NCBI GenBank assembly: GCA_964642165.1
Contig: CAZXOC010000112.1
Span: forward strand, 1 to 21,261
Length of the DNA stretch: 21,261 bases
Reading direction: 5' to 3'
DNA from: CAYRVX01 sp964642165
GTDB taxonomy: Bacteria; Planctomycetota; Phycisphaerae; SM23-33
Below, one piece after another: positions 15,640 to 21,261 of this stretch. Position 1 is the first letter of the stretch; every line of letters begins with the position of its first letter. The translations under genes and the position numbers were made by a program. The notes below the pieces were generated by a model. It was not told the origin of the DNA. It saw nothing but the letters and a program-made list of their open reading frames with translations, and searched no databases.

Positions 15640-17309
15640 GTTCCTCGCTTCCTGCTGCGCGGCCCCGCGGCGCGGAGGGCCGCGGCGCCGACCGTGTCGG
15701 TCGGACCCGTGTAGCCCGGGCCGCCGGCGGCGACGTAGCCGTGGCTGGCACCGGAGGCGTCGGGGCTGACCCAGAACGCGTACAAGCTGCCCTTGCGAAG
15801 GTGGAAGCGGAAGCGCACCGCCCGGCCCGCGAGCCGCCCGATCTCCCCGCCGCCCCGCCAGGTGACGCGCTGGAGCGTCCCGTCCGCACGGATGGGCACG
15901 CACCGGTCGCGCGCGAAGCCGGCGAGCACCTTGCCGGCCGGGTCCAGGACCTCAACCCGCAGCTCGCCCTCGTCGGCGTCGACGTTGACGAAAAGGTACT
16001 TGCCGCGGAACCGCACCGGGCGCGTCGTGAGCACGCCGGACGCGCCGCCGGCGTCCATGGAGGCGAAACCGTCGCGCCGCAGGACGGCCAGACCGGTGCT
16101 GCCGCGCCCGTCCCAGAACTCGTCGCTGCGAAAACGCCCGCTGACGTAGAAGTACAGCTTGTCGCCGACGACGAGGCAGCCGCCGCCCGCCGACTGCACG
16201 TTGCCCCAGTTCCAGTCGCCGTCCGTTTCCGTGACGCCGATGAACCGCCGGCGGTCGGGGCGGTGGAAGTGGAAGCCGTCGCGGCTGAAGCCCAGCAGGA
16301 TCTCGTTGCGCTTCTGGATATGGCGCTGGGCGCACTGGCGGTTCGGCGGGCCCTGGTGGATCGCGAACAGGCCGAGCATCACGCTCTCGTAGGCCACCGC
16401 GTCGAAGTTGTAGAGCTGCGGGGCGACCGCCGGGAACTTGGGATGGTGCGGGTCGAGCTTGTCGGCACACAGCCACGGGACCGTGTCGTCCTTGCCCCAC
16501 TTCATGCCCGCTGCGACATCCGCGTGCTCGCGGTAGGCCCGCGCCCGGCCGACGCCGGACGCGCCGATCCGCAGGCTCCACACCCACACCTTGCGGAAGG
16601 GGTTGTAGAAGACGGTCGTCCGGTCGCCGATCTTCGGCGAGACGGCCAGGAGCTTGGACCAGTGCACGCCGTCCGGCGAGCCGTGCAGGGCCAGGCGCCA
16701 CCCGTCCCGCGACGTCGTGGTGAACATCTTGTAGCGCCGCTTGGGGTCCTTCTCGGCGTGGTCGAGCCATACGGTGCTGGAGTCGCGGTGGTGCCGCATC
16801 GTGACGTTCGTGCCCTTCTCGACGTCGAGGGCGGGCTTGTCCCAGCGAACGCCGTCGCGGCTGGTGGCGCGGCACGTGCTCTTCAGGTAGCCGCCGAGGT
16901 ACCACATCTTGAAGAGCTTGTCCGCCGGGTCGTACCAGACGCCGTCGCTGAAGACCGCGGCGAAGGGCGCGCGGCCTTCCTTCTCCCACGGCCGGTCGTA
17001 CGTCACGACGGGGTTGTGCGGGTGGTACTCGGCCAGGTGGTACGCGCGCTTCAGCGTGGTGCGCTCGACGAGGAAGTCGTCCACGAAGAGCTGGCGCCCG
17101 ACGTCGATGGGGATCACCTCGGGCGGGCGCTGGAGGTACGGCACGGGCATGGGTTCGCGCGTGAGCTTGTCGATTCGGGGCGGCCAGCTCGCCGGAAGGC
17201 GGATGCCGTTGTGGAGCATCTCTCCCCGGTTCGAACGGCGTTCCTCCTCGGCGAGGCCCGAGGCGGCGATCAGCAGGACGGCGGGGGCGAGTTGGGCGAT
17301 CGGTTTCAT
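15636..17309 (-). CDS. Exported beta-propeller-like protein, glycosidase or sialidase-like
   Basis: The 557-residue protein has a signal peptide (MKPIAQLAPAVLLIAASGLA). Repeated blade-like units of the kind seen in five-bladed GH32/43/68-type and sialidase-like proteins follow: QLFVDDFLVERT, AAVFSDGVWYDPADKLFKMW, SRDGVRWDKPAL, SPDGVHWSKL and FSRDGFHFHRP. The SxDGxxW/F repeats resemble Asp-box motifs. The C-terminal 150 residues form a beta-sandwich-like region (GKYLFVNVDADEGELRVEVL). Similar proteins are frequent in Planctomycetota and are usually annotated as hypothetical; catalytic residues could not be fixed. The start at 17309 has AGGAG 7 nt upstream and begins the signal peptide. It lies 82 bp behind the sulfatase and overlaps the aldo/keto reductase by 4 bp. 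A periplasmic glycan-binding or glycan-cleaving role is inferred. Confidence 0.75.
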   Translation of the reverse strand: MKPIAQLAPAVLLIAASGLAEEERRSNRGEMLHNGIRLPASWPPRIDKLTREPMPVPYLQRPPEVIPIDVGRQLFVDDFLVERTTLKRAYHLAEYHPHNPVVTYDRPWEKEGRAPFAAVFSDGVWYDPADKLFKMWYLGGYLKSTCRATSRDGVRWDKPALDVEKGTNVTMRHHRDSSTVWLDHAEKDPKRRYKMFTTTSRDGWRLALHGSPDGVHWSKLLAVSPKIGDRTTVFYNPFRKVWVWSLRIGASGVGRARAYREHADVAAGMKWGKDDTVPWLCADKLDPHHPKFPAVAPQLYNFDAVAYESVMLGLFAIHQGPPNRQCAQRHIQKRNEILLGFSRDGFHFHRPDRRRFIGVTETDGDWNWGNVQSAGGGCLVVGDKLYFYVSGRFRSDEFWDGRGSTGLAVLRRDGFASMDAGGASGVLTTRPVRFRGKYLFVNVDADEGELRVEVLDPAGKVLAGFARDRCVPIRADGTLQRVTWRGGGEIGRLAGRAVRFRFHLRKGSLYAFWVSPDASGASHGYVAAGGPGYTGPTDTVGAAALRAAGPRSRKRGT

Positions 17310-17391
17310 CGGCGGGCTCCTGACGCTGTCGGCGAAGCGCCGGCCATTCTCCGACCAAAGGAGGGCCGCGGCAAGCCTGCCGCGCACGGCG

Positions 17392-18789
17392 TCAGGGCGC
17401 CGGTTCCACCATCCGCGGGGCCTGGGGGTGCATGTGGCGCTCGCGCTCGTGCCAGAGGTCCACGAGGCCGAGGCGGCGAATCGTCTCGTCCCACGGCAGG
17501 CACTCATCGCCTGTCCTTGCCAGCCAGCCCCGGAGCTGCTGCTCCAGGTCGGCCCGGACGGCGGCGTGCGCGGGCGAATCGATGAGGTTCTCCGTCTGAA
17601 ACGGGTCGGCGTCGTTGTCGTAGAGCAGCCAGCCCGCCCCGTCGAACCAGCGGGCGTAGGTGTATCGCTTCGTGCGGAGGCCTCGCCATTCGCGGACCCC
17701 CTGGCGGGCGCCCTGGTCCACGATGACCGGCTCCAGGAGCAGGACGCTCTCGGGCCCCCTCGCCTCGTCGGACAGGACGACGCGCGACAGCTCGCCGCCC
17801 TGCATGGTCGCGGGCGGCTCGATCTCCATCAGCCCCAGCAGCGTCGGGGCGAGGTCCGCCGTGCCGATCAGCTCGCCGCAGCGCCTTGCGGCCTGGACGC
17901 GCCCGGGCCAGCGGACCAGCAGCGGGACCTGGATCGCCTCCTCCCAGGGCTGCTCCTTCTTGCACATGCCCTGCGACCACAGCATGTCCCCGTGGTCCGA
18001 GGTGAAGACGACGACGGTGTTGCCCGCCGCGCCCTGCTCGTCCAGCACGGCCAGCAGCCGCGCGAGCTGCTCGTCGAGGGCCGTGATGTGGGCGTAGTAG
18101 CCGGCCAGGGCCTGGCGGTCGGGCCCGTCGGCCAGGCGGCGGAAGCCCTCCGGCGGCTGCGAGGCGGCGTTGGGGCGAAGCTCCAGCCCGGCCGGGGCGT
18201 ACAGGCCGAGGTATTCCTCGGGCACCTGGCCGTACGGCGCGTGGGGCGTGCCCCAGGAGAGGAACAGGCTAAACGGGCTCTCGTCCCGCCGGCGGAGGAA
18301 CTCGATGGCCAGGTCGGTGTGGCCGACGGGCTCGTAGCCGCCCAGCTCGACGGGCACGGGCTCGTCGCGGAAGACCTTCCCGCGGAAGTACGCGTGGGCG
18401 CAGTTCCAGGCGGCCCAGAAGTCGAAGCCCTGTCGCCGCGGCCCCGGCGGGGTGAAGCGGTCTCGCGGCACGCCGTCGAGGTGCCACTTGCCCACGTAGC
18501 CGGTTCGGTAGCCCGCGTCGCGCAGGACGTGGGCGACGGTCACCTCGTCGGTCGGAAGCGGCATGTCGTTGGCGACGGCGCGGTGGCTCAGCGGGTAGCG
18601 CCCGGTGAGGATCGTCCCGCGGCTGGGCGTGCAGACGGGGCAGTTGGCGTAGGCGCGGGTGAACAGCGTGCCCTCCCCGGCGAGGCGGTCCAGCGTCGGC
18701 GTGCGGACCTGCGGGTTGCCCGCGCAGCCCATGTCCATGCCGCGCATCTGGTCGGCGAAGACGAACAACAGGTTCGGGCGGTCACTCAT
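17392..18789 (-). CDS. Formylglycine-dependent sulfatase, apparently cytoplasmic
   Basis: The 465-residue protein belongs to the type I sulfatases, which hydrolyse sulfate esters. It carries the maturation motif CTPSRGTILTGR, in which Cys53 would be converted to formylglycine. Metal and active-site motifs are FVFADQMRG (9-17) near the N-terminus, YVGKWHLDG, and VVFTSDHGDMLWSQGM. The first metal pair is DQ (13-14) where many sulfatases have DD. A long frame opens at 19002, but ATG 18787-18789 is chosen because the protein core starts right after it (MSDRPNLLFVFADQ). It then has no signal peptide, unlike the neighbouring exported proteins, so it probably acts on an imported substrate. It is the first gene after a strong promoter and heads a four-gene operon. 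Substrate is unknown; choline-sulfatase-like or sugar-sulfate activity are candidates. Confidence 0.9.
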   Translation of the reverse strand: MSDRPNLLFVFADQMRGMDMGCAGNPQVRTPTLDRLAGEGTLFTRAYANCPVCTPSRGTILTGRYPLSHRAVANDMPLPTDEVTVAHVLRDAGYRTGYVGKWHLDGVPRDRFTPPGPRRQGFDFWAAWNCAHAYFRGKVFRDEPVPVELGGYEPVGHTDLAIEFLRRRDESPFSLFLSWGTPHAPYGQVPEEYLGLYAPAGLELRPNAASQPPEGFRRLADGPDRQALAGYYAHITALDEQLARLLAVLDEQGAAGNTVVVFTSDHGDMLWSQGMCKKEQPWEEAIQVPLLVRWPGRVQAARRCGELIGTADLAPTLLGLMEIEPPATMQGGELSRVVLSDEARGPESVLLLEPVIVDQGARQGVREWRGLRTKRYTYARWFDGAGWLLYDNDADPFQTENLIDSPAHAAVRADLEQQLRGWLARTGDECLPWDETIRRLGLVDLWHERERHMHPQAPRMVEPAP

Positions 18790-18838
18790 GGCCTCGCGGA
18801 CCCTCTCACCGCCCCCCTCCACGCGCCGAACGCCCGGA

Positions 18839-18867
18839 GCGCGGCACGCGGTCGGCTCATGCCGCGC
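18839..18867. promoter_or_regulatory. Candidate operator: inverted repeat at the sulfatase operon start site
   Basis: GCGCGGCA (18839-18846) and TGCCGCGC (18860-18867) are perfect inverted arms separated by 13 bp. The arm centres are 21 bp apart, about two helical turns, as in sites for dimeric repressors. The repeat lies 4 bp beyond the -10 element and covers the predicted start of transcription near 18865. It could equally form a hairpin at the 5' end of the mRNA. Confidence 0.45.
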
Positions 18868-18871
18868 GGGG

Positions 18872-18900
18872 ACTATACGCTGCTCGCTCCGGCCGGTCAA
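18872..18900 (-). promoter_or_regulatory. Strong sigma-70-type promoter of the sulfatase operon
   Basis: On the minus strand TTGACC (18895-18900, 5 of 6) is followed after exactly 17 bp by TATAGT (18872-18877, 5 of 6). It would yield a leader of about 75 nt. It lies in the 143-bp gap behind the end of the secretin-N gene and gives the sulfatase operon its own start. Confidence 0.68.
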
Positions 18901-18912
18901 CGGCGGCCGCCG
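18901..18912. repeat. Perfect 12-bp palindrome next to the -35 element
   Basis: CGGCGGCCGCCG is identical to its reverse complement and touches the -35 element of the sulfatase promoter. It lies 20 bp after the stop of the secretin-N gene. It may be a protein-binding site or a weak terminator stem; in GC-rich DNA such palindromes also occur by chance. Confidence 0.3.
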
Positions 18913-18932
18913 CGACAGCAGCCAGAGGTCCG

Positions 18933-20174
18933 CTACTTCTCCTCGGACGTGGTGACCACGAAGACGGAGGTGAGCGTGCCCTTGGGGGTGACCATGGGGC
19001 ACATGGCCAGGACCACCGCGTGCCCGGGTGGCGCGATGATCGTGCTGTCGACCGTGGCGATCTCGAAATACTGGTGCTCGCCGGCCGGCTTCTGCGGATC
19101 AAGGGCCCTCAGTTGGGTTGCGGTGATCGCGATCTTCAGGGCGACCGCCGAGGCGGATCGCTCGACGAACTGCCCTTCGACGCTGACCCGGCACGGGCCC
19201 TCGACCTCGCCGCTCGTACGGAACTCCTCCGTGCCCACACAGGTGGCCAGGAACTGCGCGAGGACCCGGAGGTCCTCGACGCCCGCCTTGGCGAGCTCGG
19301 CCTCGACCTCCTTGAGGTCCGGCGGCAGCTTGCGCCCGGGCTTCTCCTTGTCCTTGAGGCCGGAGAGGGAGACCAGCCACACCACACGCACGCGCCGCGC
19401 CGTCAGGGCGCCCGCCGGCGCGGGAACGTCCAGGATCTCGATGAGCCTGGCGGCGGTTTGCTGGACGTTGCTGACGTCCTTGATGATCAGCAGGTTGCGC
19501 TCCATATCCCGGGAGAGGGTCCCTCGGGGCCCCAGCAGCGGCAAGACCGCCGCGCCCAGCTTGTCCGCCTTGGCGTGCTTCAGCGAGTAGGCCTGTACGA
19601 TCATCTCTTCCCCGGTGTCCCGCGGCTTCGTGTCGAGTTGCGCGATGACCTCTGCCACTGTATCATGGAGCTCGGCCGTCGCGCTGACGACCAGCGAGCG
19701 CGTGGCCGCGTCTGCCGTGACCTTGCCCACCGGCTCGATGAGGGGCGCGATCGCCTTGGCCACTCCGCCCGCCTCGGCGTAGCGCAGCGGGTACACACTG
19801 ACGAGCATTTCCTTCCCGGCAACCGGCTTCCGCGGCCTGTCGATCGCCTTCAGGAGCTGCTCGATCTTCTGGTGGGTCGAGGCCGTGCCGCGCGCGATCA
19901 GGGAGTTGGTCCGCGTGTCCGGCACGAGCCAAATGCCCTTGCTTGTCCCCGCCAGGAGTGGGTTCAGAATGTCCATCGCCGCGCGGCTGTCGGTGTTTAT
20001 CAGCGCGTAGATCCGCACGATGTCGGCTGCGTCGTCCGCGCCGGAACGCGGCTCGCGGTCATTCTTCTTTGCGGGAGCTTTGCCCCCCGCCGACGGCAGG
20101 GACAGGCCCAGCAGGCACGCCGCCAGGGAGGCAGCCAGCAAGGGTCGCTTGTTCGTCGTCGTTTCCCATCTCAT
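18933..20174 (-). CDS. Exported protein with three secretin N-type repeats and no pore domain
   Basis: The 413-residue protein starts with a signal sequence (PLLAASLAACLLGLSLP, 11-27); LAAC (17-20) fits a lipobox, so it may be a lipoprotein. Three related repeats follow at about 52-113, 123-182 and 191-251. Each has the secretin N-domain pattern of a YPLRYAEA-like strand and helix, then a strand such as TRTNSLIARGT, ATRSLVVSAT or ERNLLIIKDV, then a helix ending in LKAID, IAQLD or IEILD. In type II, III and IV pilus secretins these domains form periplasmic rings. Here the pore-forming secretin domain is absent; residues 255-413 form a different, beta-rich region (VRVVWLVSLS, HQYFEIATVDSTII, TSVFVVTTSEEK). 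ATG 20172-20174 is chosen over 20195 because AAGGAG lies 6 nt upstream. It is 42 bp behind the membrane protein gene, in an operon with an ECF sigma factor. Function unknown. Confidence 0.8.
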   Translation of the reverse strand: MRWETTTNKRPLLAASLAACLLGLSLPSAGGKAPAKKNDREPRSGADDAADIVRIYALINTDSRAAMDILNPLLAGTSKGIWLVPDTRTNSLIARGTASTHQKIEQLLKAIDRPRKPVAGKEMLVSVYPLRYAEAGGVAKAIAPLIEPVGKVTADAATRSLVVSATAELHDTVAEVIAQLDTKPRDTGEEMIVQAYSLKHAKADKLGAAVLPLLGPRGTLSRDMERNLLIIKDVSNVQQTAARLIEILDVPAPAGALTARRVRVVWLVSLSGLKDKEKPGRKLPPDLKEVEAELAKAGVEDLRVLAQFLATCVGTEEFRTSGEVEGPCRVSVEGQFVERSASAVALKIAITATQLRALDPQKPAGEHQYFEIATVDSTIIAPPGHAVVLAMCPMVTPKGTLTSVFVVTTSEEK

Positions 20175-20216
20175 GGTCTTCTCCTTCAATGGCATGCATA
20201 CGGGCGATGGTCGAGA

Positions 20217-20633
20217 TCATCTGCGCTCGGGCTGTCCGGGCCCGACCGTAGCGTACAGCCGGTAGATGGTTACCTTGGGATGCCCGCGGCGCACGGGCAC
20301 GACAATGGTGTCCGGCCCCGCGCTGACCGTGACTTCCGCCACGGGCGCCGAGGCCGCGCGCGCGACGACCGGCACCGGGCGGGGCGAGGGACCGCCGGGC
20401 GCCGTCGGGCGAAGGGCCCGCGTTGCCCACCAGCCGGACACGAGCAGCGCCACCGCCGCGGCGGCAGCCAGTCCCGCCAGGGCGCGGCGCCGCCGGCATC
20501 GCTTGGCGACGAAGCGCTCCACGTCCTCGATGAGCCCCGGCGGCAAGGGCTCCCGCTCCGCCGCGGCGGCGCGAAGCAGCTCGTCCAGCAGCTCGCCCCT
20601 TGCCTCATCGTGCGGCCGCGGACCCTTGCTCAT
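20217..20633 (-). CDS. Small single-pass membrane protein, probable anti-sigma factor
   Basis: The 138-residue protein has a charged N-terminal half (ELLDELLRAAAAEREPLPPG, then VERFVAKR), a basic stop (RCRRRR), one membrane segment at about 51-68 (ALAGLAAAAAVALLVSGWW), a proline-rich linker (APGGPSPRPVPVV) and a short periplasmic beta-rich tail. This topology is that of ECF anti-sigma factors, which hold the sigma factor with a cytoplasmic N-terminus and sense a signal outside. The HxxxCxxC zinc motif of ZAS-type anti-sigma factors is missing, so the link rests on gene order and topology. ATG 20631-20633 overlaps the TGA of the sigma gene (ATGA), which suggests coupled translation and matched amounts of the two proteins. 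The longer frame from 21107 is a shadow of the sigma gene. Confidence 0.72.
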   Translation of the reverse strand: MSKGPRPHDEARGELLDELLRAAAAEREPLPPGLIEDVERFVAKRCRRRRALAGLAAAAAVALLVSGWWATRALRPTAPGGPSPRPVPVVARAASAPVAEVTVSAGPDTIVVPVRRGHPKVTIYRLYATVGPGQPERR

Positions 20634-21178
20634 CGATGGCTCTCCCGTACGGGGTCGTATTCGCTCAGCTCCCGCCGGAGCGTGCGCCGGCCGAGCGCCA
20701 GGCTGGACTTGACGGCGTTGACGTTGATCGACAGCACGCCGGCGATCTCCTCGATGCTCAGCTCCTCGAACGCCCGCAGGTACAGCACCTGTCGCTGCCG
20801 CGGGGGCAGGCCCGCCATCCGCCGCTGGACCAGCTCGACGGCCTCGCGGTACGTCATCGCCTCGCCGACCGGTGACTGCCGGGGCGGCGGCGCCTTCGCG
20901 TCGTCCATCGCCTCGGCCGACCGCACGCGCTTCCGCCGCAGTCGATCGCGCCAGACGTTCGCCGCGATGGTCAGCAGCCAGGGCTTGGCCGCTCGCGGGT
21001 CGCGCAGGCGCTTCCGCCGGCGCCAGGCGCGGAGCATCGTCTCCTGGGCGATGTCCTGGGCGGCATGGTGGTCGCCCGCCAGGCGCAAGGCGAACCGGTA
21101 CACGCACGCAAGATGCGTCTCAAGGACATCTCTCACTGGCCCGAGCCCACAGCCCGCCGCCTCGCGGGCGCCCGACAA
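20630..21178 (-). CDS. ECF-type RNA polymerase sigma factor
   Basis: The 182-residue protein has region 2 at about 25-82 (YRFALRLAGDHHAAQDIAQE, then MLRAWRR, PWLLTIAANVWRDRLRRKR) and region 4 at about 118-172 (LPPRQRQVLYLRAFEELS, then IEEIAGVLSINVNAVKSSL and RRTLRRELSEY). The helix-turn-helix in region 4 is complete. Region 3 is absent, as in all ECF factors. It directs RNA polymerase to a small set of promoters, probably including its own. The frame is open only to TTG 21176-21178, since an in-frame stop lies 2 codons upstream. GTG 21134-21136 is a serious alternative that removes 14 residues before the conserved region. The downstream partner overlaps by ATGA, and the secretin-N gene follows. 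Confidence 0.93.
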   Translation of the reverse strand: MSGAREAAGCGLGPVRDVLETHLACVYRFALRLAGDHHAAQDIAQETMLRAWRRRKRLRDPRAAKPWLLTIAANVWRDRLRRKRVRSAEAMDDAKAPPPRQSPVGEAMTYREAVELVQRRMAGLPPRQRQVLYLRAFEELSIEEIAGVLSINVNAVKSSLALGRRTLRRELSEYDPVRESHR

Positions 21179-21186
21179 TTCCTACA

Positions 21187-21217
21187 CCTATAGACGCACC
21201 GGCGAGCGAAAGGTCAA
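21187..21217 (-). promoter_or_regulatory. Possible promoter of the sigma factor operon
   Basis: Minus-strand TTGACC (21212-21217) and TATAGG (21187-21192) are 19 bp apart, 1-2 bp longer than optimal. Transcription would begin near 21180, almost on the TTG codon, so either the mRNA is leaderless or translation begins at GTG 21136. No sequence further upstream can be judged because the window ends at 21261. Confidence 0.35.
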
Positions 21218-21261
21218 GGCGATTGCCGGAGACCCGCTCCGGATGCGAGCCCACGGAAAGC

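Noticed and set aside
18790..19002. Longer N-terminus of the sulfatase
   Set aside because: The extra 71 residues are basic, His-rich and motif-free, and they would cover the promoter and inverted repeat.
16909..19590. Plus-strand open frame of 893 codons
   Set aside because: It is antisense to parts of three well-supported genes and has no motif, signal peptide or ribosome binding site.
1..21261. CRISPR arrays, tandem repeats, insertion sequences and prophage genes
   Set aside because: No regularly spaced direct repeats, transposase motifs, flanking target duplications or phage-type proteins were found on either strand.

Overview
The window is very GC-rich (roughly 70% by eye) and densely coded on both strands. 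The best-supported guess is an environmental Planctomycetota-type bacterium or a near relative in the PVC or Hydrogenedentes-like groups. Reasons: a PEP-CTERM sorted protein, a formylglycine-type sulfatase, a family-10-like pectate lyase, large exported proteins of unknown function, HEAT-repeat proteins, and an ECF sigma factor with a membrane partner. No rRNA, tRNA, CRISPR array, insertion sequence or integrase was seen, and base composition looks even throughout, so nothing marks a recent transfer. All calls come from reading the sequence; no database search was made.

Layout. (1) 1-2457, minus strand: the first 353 codons of lepA (elongation factor 4), cut by the window edge, preceded by an exported HEAT-repeat protein. 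(2) 2689-6670, plus strand: an exported pectate-lyase-like enzyme followed 34 bp later by an 867-residue exported protein with a GH42-like arrangement (TIM-barrel-like region, then a glutamine-amidotransferase-like fold). (3) 6718-12436, minus strand: gpsA, a three-domain protein (glycerophosphate acyltransferase, acyl carrier protein, acyl-ACP/CoA ligase), and a DsbD-type electron transporter. gpsA makes glycerol-3-phosphate and the fusion protein could activate, carry and transfer the acyl chain, so the two together look like a compact lipid module. (4) 12437-13584, plus strand: a 398-bp intergenic region with a good sigma-70-type promoter and a structured leader, then a PEP-CTERM protein.

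(5) 13591-18789, minus strand: a four-gene operon of sulfatase, exported beta-propeller-like protein, aldo/keto reductase and zinc-type dehydrogenase. It starts from a strong promoter (TTGACC, 17 bp, TATAGT) with a large inverted repeat around the start of transcription, and reads like a catabolic operon for a sulfated or modified sugar. (6) 18933-21178, minus strand: ECF sigma factor, small single-pass membrane protein (probable anti-sigma factor) and an exported protein made of three secretin N-type repeats without the pore domain. The first two overlap by ATGA. This small operon and the lipid fusion protein are the most unusual content.

Several start codons were moved from the longest frame to an internal start that has a ribosome binding site and a signal peptide; each entry gives the reason.
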